Source: Streptomyces spinoverrucosus | GTDB lineage: Bacteria; Actinomycetota; Actinomycetes; Streptomycetales; Streptomycetaceae | DNA: 64,000 bases | NCBI RefSeq assembly: GCF_015712165.1 | Contig: NZ_JADPZX010000001.1 | Coordinates: 6,398,001-6,462,000, forward strand | Direction: 5' to 3' | Part shown: positions 46,274-54,803 of the stretch, piece after piece | Layout: each line of letters starts with the position of its first letter | Position numbering within the stretch: position 1 is the first letter of the stretch | Notes under the pieces: generated by a model | Seen by the model: only the letters and a program-made list of their open reading frames with translations | What the model was told of the DNA's origin: nothing | Databases searched by the model: none | Program-made: the position numbers and the translations under genes

Positions 46274-46483
46274 CGTCTCGCTTCGCTCTAGTCGTTACAG
46301 GTACGCACGACAGAGGTCCGGGCAGGTGAGTTCCCTCTTGACGTTCCCCCGGAAGCCCCCGAAATGGGGAGAGTGGTCGCTCTCCCGCACTCGTTTACAG
46401 CTCAGTCACTGTAACTGGAATTTTCTCAAGGCCACCAGGCTTGACTTCACCCACGGGCTTTGCTAAGTCGCGCCACTGGCTTG
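46274..46483. promoter_or_regulatory. Leader of the NRPS operon with TTACAG dyad
   Basis: This 210-bp gene-free and relatively AT-rich stretch upstream of the methyltransferase contains TTACAG-N8-CTGTAA at 46395-46414. It is the best candidate for the main promoter and operator of the whole cluster, because nearly all genes downstream overlap or lie within 150 bp. No clear -10/-35 pair could be fixed by eye. No regulatory gene lies in the cluster. Confidence 0.45.
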
Positions 46484-47146
46484 TCAATTGACGATCCGTG
46501 CACTCGACAAAGGGTTCGGCTCTGTTTGAGGCAGGGCCCCGGTGTTTGCCAGGCTCGTCCGAATTTGCCGGGTGGCGTCGGCGGCGACCGGCTCCATGTC
46601 CTCGGTGCGCACGTGGAGTTCGGGGCCGTCGACGGCTGATCCCGCAGCCGCGGTGAACCGAACGGACCTCAGGGCGTCCGAGGGGGCACCCGGTCTCAGC
46701 AGGCGCGGCAGCTTCGCCCGGTAGGCCACGTTGAACAGGACCGTCAGTACGCCGGAGATCCCGACGACGGCGTACAGGTACCCCAGACTCAGCGCCCCGG
46801 CGATCGAGGCGACGGGCAGCGACAGCATCAGCGCCATGCGACCCAGGTCGCAGGCGATCATCAGCTTGCGCTGGTCGACCCGGTCGGCGAGCAGTCCGGC
46901 CGGCAGCGAGATGAGCAGGTACGGCAGCCAGGCCAGGGTGGTCAGGAGCGAGATCTGGAAGACGCTCGCGTCGAGCGTCTCGGCGGCGAGCAGCGGGACC
47001 GCGACGCTGGATATCCGTGAGCCCAACTCGGCGACGGTCTGTCCGCCCCACAGCAGCAGGAAGTTCCCGCTGTGCCACACCGTGGGGCGATCGGCCTGCT
47101 CGGGCCGGTCGTCCGTCACCGGTTGTCGCGTCACTGTTCCGCCCAT
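46484..47146 (-). pseudogene. Truncated MFS transporter
   Basis: The 220-aa frame matches a DHA3-type MFS protein for about 160 residues (WHSGNFLLLWGGQTVAELGS, SLPAGLLADRVDQRKLMIACD, VAYRAKLPRL), giving about five membrane segments. It then runs into an unrelated hydrophilic tail ending SSARIVN. Full family members are about 420 aa. It therefore looks like the 5-prime part of a broken exporter gene, related to the intact one at 43907. It is unlikely to transport anything. A short functional protein cannot be excluded. Confidence 0.75.
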
Positions 47147-47168
47147 CTGTTCGTACGAGCTCCGGTGT

Positions 47169-47309
47169 TCAGGCCGTACGGCAGCCGGTGCAGGCAGGGG
47201 TGAGTCGCAGCCGCAGGTTCTTGAAGCCGCTGATGACCGTCGAGGCCGGCCGGCCGCGCGCCCCCAGACAGTAATGCGACCCGGCGCCGAGCCCCAGGTG
47301 GGGGTTGGG
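47169..47309 (-). pseudogene. Cytochrome P450 C-terminal remnant
   Basis: Read on the minus strand, this 47-codon stretch begins PNPHLGLGAGSHYCLGA. That is the P450 heme-binding loop (consensus NPHxxFGxGxHxCLG) with the axial cysteine. It continues as a shortened tail, TVISGFKNLRLRL, before TGA. The usual LARxE helix after CLGA is deleted, and nothing upstream resembles the rest of a P450. It is a decayed fragment lying just upstream of the truncated MFS gene at the cluster boundary. Confidence 0.7.
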
Positions 47310-47316
47310 AGTGCCT

Positions 47317-47343
47317 GCCCGGCCTCCTGACAGGCGGCCGGGC
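47317..47343 (-). terminator. Hairpin at the 3-prime end of the Nudix gene
   Basis: GCCCGGCC and GGCCGGGC form a perfect eight-pair stem with an 11-base loop, directly beside the TAG of the Nudix gene. The U-run expected of an ideal intrinsic terminator is missing, as is common in Streptomyces. Confidence 0.5.
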
Positions 47344-47849
47344 TATTCCTCGGCCATGGCCGCCGGCTCCCCCTCCCGTAGGCAGACGACCCTCCCGGAC
47401 ACGGCGGCCGCCCGCAGCGCGTTCAGGGTCCGTAGGTGCGCGGGGTGCAGGGTGTCGCTCAGGTCGTTCGGGGCGGCGAAGGTGTGCTCGTCGTGTTCGG
47501 GGCTCAGGGTGATGCGTGCCCCGTCGGGGAGGGTGCCTGCGTGGAAGTAGCAGTCGAGGACCGGGCCCGTGCCGCCGACGTTCACCCGGTGGTCGATGCC
47601 GATCAGGACGGGGGGCGCGGGGAGGCCGATGCCGGTTTCCTCGTGCGTTTCGCGGCGCGCGGCCGTCAGCGGGTCCTCTCCGTGGTCGAGCATGCCGCCG
47701 GGCAGCCACCAGACGCCCGCCAACGGCTGGCCGGGGGCATAGCGCAGGAGAAGGATCCGGCCCCGGCGGTCGAAGAGCAGCACGCACGAAGCGATGAGTG
47801 CCTGCGGCTGGGTTCTGATCCATTCCTCGCGGGGGAGCCAGTCGGCCAC
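47343..47849 (-). CDS. Nudix hydrolase
   Basis: The 168-aa protein contains a complete Nudix box near residues 50-75 (GGMLDHGEDPLTAARRETH, then EETGI), with the glycine, REx2EE glutamates and spacing intact. It would hydrolyse a nucleoside-diphosphate-linked substrate using Mg2+. It starts with GTG 47849, immediately after the stop of the MazG-like gene, so the two form an operon for nucleotide-pool cleaning. The substrate is not inferable. Confidence 0.9.
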   Translation of the reverse strand: MADWLPREEWIRTQPQALIASCVLLFDRRGRILLLRYAPGQPLAGVWWLPGGMLDHGEDPLTAARRETHEETGIGLPAPPVLIGIDHRVNVGGTGPVLDCYFHAGTLPDGARITLSPEHDEHTFAAPNDLSDTLHPAHLRTLNALRAAAVSGRVVCLREGEPAAMAEE

Positions 47850-48182
47850 TCAGGACTCCCGCGAGGTGAGGGTCCGGGCGGCGGCCTGTTCGAGGTGCTC
47901 GGCGAAGCGGGCCTCGGGGTTCGGGACGCCGAGGCGGTGCAGGGTGACCATCGACGTCACGATCACGTCGCACACCTCCGCCGTCACGTCCTCCCAGGTG
48001 TGGCTCACGCCCTTGCGGGGGCTCGTGCCGGAGACCCCGATGAGGGCCTGGGCGGCCTCGCCGAACTCCTCGCCGATCTTCAGCACCTGCAGGGCCGAGC
48101 GCTGGTCAGGGGGGATGTGAGCTGCCGCCCTGTCGAGGAATGCGGCCAGTTCGGCGGTCTTCTCCCAGGCACTGCTGTCCAT
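47850..48182 (-). CDS. MazG-like nucleotide pyrophosphohydrolase
   Basis: The 110-aa protein shows the all-alpha NTP pyrophosphohydrolase pattern: LKIGEEFGEAAQALIG supplies the ExxE-type metal ligands and WEDVTAEVCDVIVTSMV the second E..D pair. It presumably cleaves an NTP to NMP and pyrophosphate. I chose ATG 48182, preceded by GGGAGGG, over a longer frame. It directly precedes the Nudix gene without a gap. Confidence 0.82.
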   Translation of the reverse strand: MDSSAWEKTAELAAFLDRAAAHIPPDQRSALQVLKIGEEFGEAAQALIGVSGTSPRKGVSHTWEDVTAEVCDVIVTSMVTLHRLGVPNPEARFAEHLEQAAARTLTSRES

Positions 48183-48344
48183 GGTGGTCCCTCCCAGTGG
48201 GTTCCTCGAAGCGTCAGGCAAAAGCTGGACGCCGTCATCACGCAAAAGCCGGACGCCGTCGTGTAAACGGACTAACGGGTGAACCCGCCTTCGGTGACCT
48301 TGTGGGACCGATTCACCGGCCGAGCCGCTGGGTACCCGGCGGCC

Positions 48345-48758
48345 ATGACCGAGTACGAACGCTCACGCACGATGCCCGCCCAGCCCGAGCAGGTCTTCGA
48401 CGAGGCCGCCAACGTCGGACGGCTGGAGTCCTGGATGCCGGAGGCTCTGCACGTGGAGTCCGTGGATCTTCCCGCCATCACCGTGCACGAAGACCGTACG
48501 GACGAGGACACCGCCGCCCTGCTGCGCGCCCAGCGCGACCAGATGCGGCTCGAATGGGGCACCCGCGAACAGGGCAGCTACGCCGGCTGGCTCCAGGTCG
48601 CCGGTATCGGTGCCGGAGCCAGTGAGGTGACGGTGCACCTGTCGTTCTTCGACGCCGGCCACGACCCCGGCGAGGAGGCCGTACGCGACGCCCTGGACTC
48701 CAGCCTGCGGCGGCTGGAGGAGCAGGTGCGGCTGCGGGTCGAGCACGCGGCCGGCTGA
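48345..48758 (+). CDS. SRPBCC (START-like) family protein
   Basis: The 137-aa protein begins MTEYERSRTMPAQPEQVFDEAANVGRLESW, the usual opening of polyketide-cyclase-like SRPBCC proteins, and ends with the long C-terminal helix DALDSSLRRLEEQVRLRVEH. Such proteins form a hydrophobic ligand cavity, and the ligand here is unknown. An in-frame start 66 bases upstream exists but adds residues unlike the family. It is divergent from the MazG/Nudix pair. Confidence 0.75.
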   Translation: MTEYERSRTMPAQPEQVFDEAANVGRLESWMPEALHVESVDLPAITVHEDRTDEDTAALLRAQRDQMRLEWGTREQGSYAGWLQVAGIGAGASEVTVHLSFFDAGHDPGEEAVRDALDSSLRRLEEQVRLRVEHAAG

Positions 48759-48880
48759 CCGGCGGCCGCGCAAGGACAACCTGTTCGACGGGTGGGAGTT
48801 CGGGAAGGCGCAAGAAAGGAAGACGCAAAGAGAAGGACGCACCGCAACGAAGAGGGACGCACCTTTGTCCGACGGGCGAC

Positions 48881-48929
48881 GGGCGGCGGGCGGCGGGCGG
48901 CGGGCGGCGGGCGGCGGGCGGCGGGCGGC
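48881..48929 (+). repeat. Seven perfect copies of a 7-bp tandem repeat
   Basis: GGGCGGC is repeated seven times without a mismatch. It lies 23 bases upstream of the start codon of the next gene and just before its Shine-Dalgarno AGGAGG. Slipped-strand changes would alter leader length or, if an upstream start is used, reading frame. Confidence 0.9.
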
Positions 48930-48951
48930 GACGAGCGGCGAGGAGGATGCC

Positions 48952-49299
48952 ATGGAGCGGGTGACCGGGAGAACGCGGCCGGAGCGGCGGATCGGCATCC
49001 GGACGTACGGGGAGGTCGACTCGGCGCTGAGTGGTCTGGTGGCTCGGCATGTGGGCAGCCCGCAGTTCTCGGCGGGGGAGGCGGTGGCCCTGCAGTGGGC
49101 GCTGGGGCGTACCGCCCGCGCGCCGGTCACCGGCGTGGGCGGTGGCGACGTTCCGGATCTGCAGCTGCTGACGGCCGAGGTGGACGCCACCGTCGTACGA
49201 CTGGAGGACCCCACCAACCCGGCGGGCAACCGTGAGTACTTCCAGGGCGTGTACGGCGCCCTGGCCTGGGTCTGCGGTCTGCGGGGCCGGCTCATCTGA
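48952..49299 (+). CDS. Conserved-looking hypothetical protein
   Basis: The 115-aa protein (MERVTGRTRPERRIGIRTYG onward) has no motif I recognise and no signal or membrane segment. ATG 48952 follows AGGAGG by five bases. A longer frame from 48865 would put the 7-bp repeat in the coding region as a low-complexity GRRAAGG tract and lacks a better ribosome site. It converges with the Asp23-family gene 23 bp away. Confidence 0.65.
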   Translation: MERVTGRTRPERRIGIRTYGEVDSALSGLVARHVGSPQFSAGEAVALQWALGRTARAPVTGVGGGDVPDLQLLTAEVDATVVRLEDPTNPAGNREYFQGVYGALAWVCGLRGRLI

Positions 49300-49322
49300 G
49301 CCGGCTCCCGGACGCGAGGCGG

Positions 49323-49787
49323 CTACTGCACCCGCCCCACCGTGGGCTCCTCGCCCTCCTCCTCGTCCGGGAGGTGGACGTCGTTGACCGCGATGTTGAC
49401 CTCGACCACCTCCAGGCCGGTCATCCGCTCGATCGACGCGATGACGTTCTCCCGTACGTCGCCGGCGACCTCGGTGATGGACAGCCCGTACTCCACGACG
49501 ACATCGAGATCGACGGCGCTCTGCCGCTCGCCGACCTCCACCTTGACGCCGCTGGTGACGCTGGGCCGCCGGCCGGGGACCCGTTCGCGCACCGCACCCA
49601 TGGTGCGGGCGAGGCCACCACCCAGGGCGTGGATGCCGGGCACCTCACGCGCGGCCATCCCGGCGATCTTCGCCACGACGTCGTCCGCGATGGTGGTCCT
49701 GCCCCGGGTGCCGGGTGCGGTCGCGCCTCCGCGCGCGCCGGCGCCGGATTCCGTGGTGCGTACCGTCGCACCGGTCGTCTCCGTCAT
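49323..49787 (-). CDS. Asp23/Gls24 family envelope stress protein
   Basis: The 154-aa protein carries the family core: TTIADDVVAKIAGMAAREVPG, then DLDVVVEYGLSITEVAGDVR and VIASIERMTGLEVVEVNIAVNDVH. Asp23/Gls24 proteins are associated with the cell envelope or alkaline and general stress, and in Streptomyces they often sit with DoxX-like or general-stress genes, as here. The acidic tail (PDEEEGEEP) is typical. ATG 49787 has GGAGGAGG upstream. Confidence 0.88.
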   Translation of the reverse strand: MTETTGATVRTTESGAGARGGATAPGTRGRTTIADDVVAKIAGMAAREVPGIHALGGGLARTMGAVRERVPGRRPSVTSGVKVEVGERQSAVDLDVVVEYGLSITEVAGDVRENVIASIERMTGLEVVEVNIAVNDVHLPDEEEGEEPTVGRVQ

Positions 49788-49939
49788 GTCCAACCCGCCT
49801 CCTCCGGGCGCGCAGGGGCCCGAGCACAGGAGGCCCGCCGCCACGCTCATGCCTCTTCTCCAGGGTGCCTCGCCCCTACCGGGCCCGCCACCGCTGGCCT
49901 TGCCCCACAAGGGCTTTCCGCGTGTCGTCGAGGCGCCCG

Positions 49940-50488
49940 CTACTCCTCGAACAGCGCCTCCTGGCCGCTCATCTCCGCCGCCTGCCGCACCCGCTTGTTC
50001 CGCAGCCCCACGACCACCGCCGTGCCGGCCGCCGCCGCGCCGAGGGCCGCCGGGACCATCCAGCCGCGGTTCAGGCGGTCCCTAAGGAGGTGGTCGAGGG
50101 AGAGGCGGCCGGGGCCGATGACGGCGAGGGCCGCCGCGGTCAGGCCGAGGGTCGCGGGGTGCTCGAGGCCGCCCTCCTGGTTGAAGAAGCCGCTCGGGGC
50201 GTGCACCGCGGCCGCGCCCGCCATCCCGCCGGCCGCCGCCGCACCCGCCGCCGGAGTGGCCAGCCCCAGCGCCAGCAGGGTCCCGCCGCCCCATTCCGCC
50301 AGCCCCGACGCCGTGGCGCTCAGCGTGCCGGGGCGGTACCCGACGGACTCCATGAACTGACCGGTGCCCTCGATCCCGGCTCCGCCGAACCACCCGAACA
50401 GCTTCTGCGCGCCGTGCGCGGCCAGTACCCCGCCGGTGCCCAGCCGGAGCAGCAGCAGACCCAGATCACGTCGGTCGTAGCACGTCAC
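49940..50488 (-). CDS. DoxX family membrane protein
   Basis: The 182-aa protein has DLGLLLLRLGTGGVLAAHGAQ, KLFGWFGG and about four hydrophobic segments, the DoxX pattern. DoxX-like proteins are small integral membrane proteins linked to redox or respiratory functions, with unclear biochemistry. GTG 50488 follows GGGAGA. Upstream in-frame extension is unsupported. It lies on the same strand as the Asp23-family gene. Confidence 0.85.
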   Translation of the reverse strand: MTCYDRRDLGLLLLRLGTGGVLAAHGAQKLFGWFGGAGIEGTGQFMESVGYRPGTLSATASGLAEWGGGTLLALGLATPAAGAAAAGGMAGAAAVHAPSGFFNQEGGLEHPATLGLTAAALAVIGPGRLSLDHLLRDRLNRGWMVPAALGAAAAGTAVVVGLRNKRVRQAAEMSGQEALFEE

Positions 50489-50605
50489 GTTGTCTCCCGG
50501 TGCAGAAATGGACTCCACCCCACCGTCGCAGCCCGCCACCCACCCGGCCCTCCCGGGCAGCCGTTCGGGTGGCGGGGTGCCGGACGCGGTGTGAGTGTGG
50601 CTGGC

Positions 50606-50932
50606 ATGACGATTCAGACAGCCAAGCTGAGTGACCCGGCGGTGCGCGCCTTCGTCACCGCTGTCAACTCCCACGACAGGGAGGGCTTCATGACCCTCCT
50701 CGCGCCCGGCGCGACCATGGCCGACGACGGAACCGACCGCGACCTCGCCGACTGGATCGACCGGGAGATCTTCTCCTCCCACGGCCACATGGAGGTCGAC
50801 AACGAGTCCAAGGGCGGCCGCTCGCTCATCGCCCGCTACAGCAACGACACCTGGGGCGAGATGCGCACGCGGTGGAGCTTCACCGTCGACGACGACGGCA
50901 GGATCACCCGCTTCGAGACCGGGCAGGCGTGA
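50606..50932 (+). CDS. SnoaL/NTF2-like fold protein
   Basis: The 108-aa protein resembles small NTF2-like proteins: VRAFVTAVNSHDREGFMTLLAP, MADDGTDRDLADWID, then WSFTVDDDGRITRFETGQ. It is soluble and probably binds or converts a small ligand. No residue set fixes a reaction. It stands alone between the divergent DoxX gene and the aldo-keto reductase. Confidence 0.75.
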   Translation: MTIQTAKLSDPAVRAFVTAVNSHDREGFMTLLAPGATMADDGTDRDLADWIDREIFSSHGHMEVDNESKGGRSLIARYSNDTWGEMRTRWSFTVDDDGRITRFETGQA

Positions 50933-50991
50933 GAGTCGTCGCGCCTCATGCCTTGCGCTGAAGTGCGCTTCAACTCCTAGCCTCACCGGGC

Positions 50992-51978
50992 ATGGAGACC
51001 ACCAGAACACTTGGGCGCGACGGCATCGGGATCAGTGCTCTCGGCTTCGGCTGCTGGGCCGTCGGCGGTGAGTGGCAGGACGCCGAGGGACAGCCGCTGG
51101 GCTGGGGCAAGGTCGACGACGAGGAGTCCGTACGGGCGATCCGGCGCGCCCTCGACCTCGGCGTCACCTTCTTCGACACCGCCGACACCTACGGCGCCGG
51201 CCACAGCGAACGCGTCCTCGGCCGCGCCCTCGGCAAGCGCCGCGCCGATGTCGTCGTCGCCACCAAGTGGGGCAACGTCTTCGACGAGGACACCCGCACC
51301 CTCACCGGCGCCGACGACTCCCCGGCGTACGCCCGCCGCGCGCTGACCGCCTCCCTGCGCCGACTCGACACCGACCACATCGACCTGTACCAGCTGCACC
51401 TGTCCGACGCGGACCCGGACCGCGCGGCCGAACTCCGGGACACCTGCGAGGAGTTCGTACGGGAAGGGCTGATCCGGGCGTACGGCTGGAGCACCGACGA
51501 CCCCGCCCGCGCCGCCGTCTTCGCCGAGGGCGCCCACTGTGCCGCCGTACAACACCGCCTCAACGTCCTCCAGGACGCACCCGAGATGCTCGCCCTGTGC
51601 GCCCGTTCGGGGCTCGCCGGCATCAACCGCAGCCCGCTGGCGATGGGCCTGCTGACCGGCAAGCGGGCCGCCGGGCAGCCGCTCGACGCGGGCGACATCC
51701 GCAGCACGCCGCCCGCCTGGCTGCCGGGATTCGCCCCGGGCACGGGCGCCGACCCGCAGTGGACGCGGCGGGTCGACGCGCTGCGGGACGTCCTGACCAG
51801 CGACGGCCGGACGCTCGCGCAGGGCGCCCTCGCCTGGATCTGGGCACGCAGCCCGCACACGGTCCCGATCCCCGGCTTCCGTACGGTCGCCCAGGCCGAG
51901 GAGAACGCGGGCGCGCTCGCCAAGGGCCCGCTCACCGCCGGGCAGATGGCCGAGATCGACGACATTCTGGGGCGGTGA
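50992..51978 (+). CDS. Aldo/keto reductase
   Basis: The 328-aa protein is an NADPH-dependent aldo/keto reductase. It shows IGISALGFGCWAVGGEW, LGVTFFDTADTYGAGHSE with the catalytic Asp and Tyr, VVVATKWGNVFDE with the Lys, and IDLYQLHLSD. The C-terminal PIPGFRTVAQAEENAGAL is the usual cofactor-binding end. It is monocistronic and followed by a strong hairpin. The physiological carbonyl substrate is unknown. Confidence 0.92.
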   Translation: METTRTLGRDGIGISALGFGCWAVGGEWQDAEGQPLGWGKVDDEESVRAIRRALDLGVTFFDTADTYGAGHSERVLGRALGKRRADVVVATKWGNVFDEDTRTLTGADDSPAYARRALTASLRRLDTDHIDLYQLHLSDADPDRAAELRDTCEEFVREGLIRAYGWSTDDPARAAVFAEGAHCAAVQHRLNVLQDAPEMLALCARSGLAGINRSPLAMGLLTGKRAAGQPLDAGDIRSTPPAWLPGFAPGTGADPQWTRRVDALRDVLTSDGRTLAQGALAWIWARSPHTVPIPGFRTVAQAEENAGALAKGPLTAGQMAEIDDILGR

Positions 51979-52010
51979 GCGGCGGCAGGGGCCCGGGGCC
52001 GCTGTGAACG

Positions 52011-52093
52011 CGGCAGCCGTTCCACGGGCGACCGGTCCGTACCTCGCGGTCCCGCGCGAGGTCCCCCCTCCGGTCGCCGTGGAACGGCTGCCG
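52011..52093. terminator. Long nested hairpin between convergent genes
   Basis: Arms at 52011-52035 and 52070-52093 pair over about 24 bases with a single bulge. Inside the loop a second perfect eight-pair hairpin forms (ACCTCGCG at 52041, CGCGAGGT at 52055). It lies between the converging aldo-keto reductase and SDR genes. The simplest reading is a bidirectional terminator. Confidence 0.7.
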
Positions 52094-52227
52094 CCCTCCC
52101 CCTGGAATGCAGCCGACGGGAGCTGGGCGCTCCAAGTGTGAAGCTTCTGTGGAGGAGATCCGAGCATAAGCGCCCCACCGGCGGCGATGTGGCGGACCTC
52201 TGTATTCCGCTTGTAGAGGTTGACCGT

Positions 52228-53001
52228 TCAGCCACGCCCGACGTACGGCATCGCCGTCGCCAGCACGGTCGCGAACTGCACGTTCGCCTCCAACGGCAGC
52301 TCCGCCATGTGCCGCACGGTGCGCGCCACGTCGGCGACGTCCATCACCGGCTCCGGCGCCATCTCGCCGTTCGCCTGCAACGCGCCGGTCTGCATCGCGT
52401 GCGTCATGTCCGTCGCCGCGTTGCCGATGTCGATCTGCCCGACCGCGATCCGGTACGGCCGGCCGTCCAGCGACAGCGACTTGGTCAGGCCGGTCACCGC
52501 GTGCTTGGTGGCGGTGTAGGCGACGGAGCGGGGGCGGGGGGTGTGGGCCGAGATCGAGCCGTTGTTGATGATCCGGCCGCCCTGCGGGTCCTGCTCCTTC
52601 ATCTGCCGGTACGCCGCCCGCGCGCACAGGAAAGCCCCGTTGAGGTTGGTGTCCACCACATGCCGCCAGGCGTCGTACGCCAGTTCCTCCACCGGCACCC
52701 CGCCCGGCCCGAACGTCCCCGCGTTGTTGAACAGCAGGTCGACCCGCCCGAACCGCTCGACGGTCGCCGCGAACAGCGCGCTCACGTCCTGCTCCCGCGA
52801 CACGTCCGTGCGTACGGCCAACCAGGCGCCCTCCGGCACCAGGGCCCCCGTCTCCTCCAGCGTCTCCACCCGGCGGCCCGCCAGCGCCACCGACCAGCCC
52901 GCGCGCAGCAGCTCCACCGCGACCGCGCGGCCGATACCGGAGCCGGCGCCCGTCACGACCGCGATCCTCGACTGCCGTTCGGCAGTTTGCTCGGCATTCA
53001 T
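52228..53001 (-). CDS. Short-chain dehydrogenase/reductase
   Basis: The 257-aa classical SDR has [41 protein letters not shown] and the catalytic AYTATK near residue 160. The substrate is unknown. The start at 53001 follows the family N-terminus. Longer frames upstream enter the region divergent to the phoD gene. It is separated from the aldo-keto reductase by the strong hairpin. Confidence 0.9.
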   Translation of the reverse strand: MNAEQTAERQSRIAVVTGAGSGIGRAVAVELLRAGWSVALAGRRVETLEETGALVPEGAWLAVRTDVSREQDVSALFAATVERFGRVDLLFNNAGTFGPGGVPVEELAYDAWRHVVDTNLNGAFLCARAAYRQMKEQDPQGGRIINNGSISAHTPRPRSVAYTATKHAVTGLTKSLSLDGRPYRIAVGQIDIGNAATDMTHAMQTGALQANGEMAPEPVMDVADVARTVRHMAELPLEANVQFATVLATAMPYVGRG

Positions 53002-53162
53002 AGCCCCGCAGCGTAGGAGACGGTCCGCCATCCAGAACTCATCAGTCCGCCATTCGGGTGTTGTGTACGCGCCAAGCGTGTGTCGTCCCCGGCGATTCGA
53101 ATGCCACCTGCGACCAACTGCTTCACAACCGTCGATCGACAGGATCGCCAGGGGAGAACCGG

Positions 53163-54803
53163 ATGACACCCGCAGCCCGTCAGCCCCAGCACGCCCCCGA
53201 ACTCCGCGCCGCCGCCCGCCACATCGGCCGTCGCCGCTTCCTCACCGCCACCGGTGCGGCCGCCGCGCTCGCCTTCGCGGTCAACCTGCCCACCGCGGGC
53301 GTCGCCGGCGCCGCCGAACTCGACGCCGCGCAGATCACCGACGACCCCTTCACCCTCGGCGTCGCCTCCGGTGACCCGCAGCCCACCTCGGTCCTGCTGT
53401 GGACCCGCCTCGCCCCCGCGCCCTACCAGCCCGACAGCGGCCTGCCCGCCGAGCGCGTCACGGTGCACTGGGAGCTGGCCCGCGACGAGAACTTCCGCCG
53501 TCCCGTCCGGCGCGGCACCACCACCGCGCACCCCGAGTTCCACCACACCGTGCACGTCGAGGTGGGCCACCTGGAGCCCGGCCGCGTCTACTTCTACCGC
53601 TTCCGCGTCGGCCGCTGGGTCAGCCCGGCCGGCCGCACCCGCACCGCGCCCGCCCCCTTCGACCGGGTCTCCGGGTTCACCCTGGCCGCCGTCTCCTGCC
53701 AGGCGTACCACGACGGCTACTTCACGGCGTACGGCCATCTCGCCCAGGACGACGTCGACGTGGTCTTCCACCTCGGGGACTACCTGTACGAGTACGCCGT
53801 CAACGCGGTCGGCGGCCAGCGCAAGTACACCGACCGGACCCTGCCCGACCTCTTCAACCGGGAGACCATGACGCTGGAGGACTACCGGCTGCGGTACGCC
53901 CTCTACAAGTCCGACCCCGACCTGCGCGCCGCGCACGCCGCGCACCCCTTCGTCGTCACCTGGGACGACCACGAGACCGAGAACAACTACGCCGACGACA
54001 TCCCCGAGAACTCCGTCCCGCCGGAGGAGTTCCTGCTGCGCCGCGCCTCCGCCTACCGCGCCTACTGGGAGAACCAGCCGCTGCGCCGCCCCCAGCGCCC
54101 CGAGGGCCCGGACATGCAGCTCTACCGGCGGCTGTACTGGGGCCGGCTCGCCCAGTTCGACGTGCTCGACACCCGGCAGTACCGCTCCGACCAGGCCTAC
54201 GGCGACGGCTCCGACGTGCCCGGCCCCGAGGTCGACGACCCGACGCGCACCATGACCGGCGAGACGCAGGAGCGCTGGCTGCTCGACGGCTGGCGACGGT
54301 CCAAGGCGCTGTGGAACGTCGTACCGCAGCAGGTCACCTTCTCCCAGCGGAAGTTCGACCTGACCGAGCCCGCACGGGTGTCCATGGACGCCTGGGACGG
54401 CTACCGCGCCTCGCGCCGCCGCGTCCTGGACGGCGCGAAGGCGGCAGGCGTCGAGAACCTGATGGTGCTCACCGGTGACGTGCACGTCGGCTACGCCTTC
54501 GACATCAAGGACGACTTCGACGACCCGGCGTCGCGGACGCTCGGTACCGAGATCGTCGCCACGTCGATCGCCAGCGGCCGGGACGGCTCGGACAAGCCCG
54601 CCAACTGGAACACGTACATGACCGCCAACCCGCACATGAAGTTCTACAACGGGCGGCGCGGCTATGTGACGGTGGCGCTGGGCCGGGAGCAGGCCCGGGC
54701 CGACTTCCGGACGGTGCCGTACGTGACCACGCCCGGGGCGCCGGTCACGACGGCCGCGTCCTTCGTGACCCAGGTGGGGGAGCAGGGGCTCAGGCAGGTG
54801 TGA
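53163..54803 (+). CDS. phoD: Alkaline phosphatase D (PhoD) family, Tat-exported
   Basis: The 546-aa protein has a twin-arginine signal ([20 protein letters not shown], residues 22-41) followed by AGAAEL. PhoD features are [47 protein letters not shown] and [13 protein letters not shown], the metal-binding core of this Ca/Fe-dependent phosphatase/phosphodiesterase. It should act outside the membrane in phosphate scavenging. The ATG at 53163 has a GGGGAG site. It overlaps the convergent oxidoreductase gene by 14 bp. I saw no clear PHO box by eye. Confidence 0.93.
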   Translation: MTPAARQPQHAPELRAAARHIGRRRFLTATGAAAALAFAVNLPTAGVAGAAELDAAQITDDPFTLGVASGDPQPTSVLLWTRLAPAPYQPDSGLPAERVTVHWELARDENFRRPVRRGTTTAHPEFHHTVHVEVGHLEPGRVYFYRFRVGRWVSPAGRTRTAPAPFDRVSGFTLAAVSCQAYHDGYFTAYGHLAQDDVDVVFHLGDYLYEYAVNAVGGQRKYTDRTLPDLFNRETMTLEDYRLRYALYKSDPDLRAAHAAHPFVVTWDDHETENNYADDIPENSVPPEEFLLRRASAYRAYWENQPLRRPQRPEGPDMQLYRRLYWGRLAQFDVLDTRQYRSDQAYGDGSDVPGPEVDDPTRTMTGETQERWLLDGWRRSKALWNVVPQQVTFSQRKFDLTEPARVSMDAWDGYRASRRRVLDGAKAAGVENLMVLTGDVHVGYAFDIKDDFDDPASRTLGTEIVATSIASGRDGSDKPANWNTYMTANPHMKFYNGRRGYVTVALGREQARADFRTVPYVTTPGAPVTTAASFVTQVGEQGLRQV

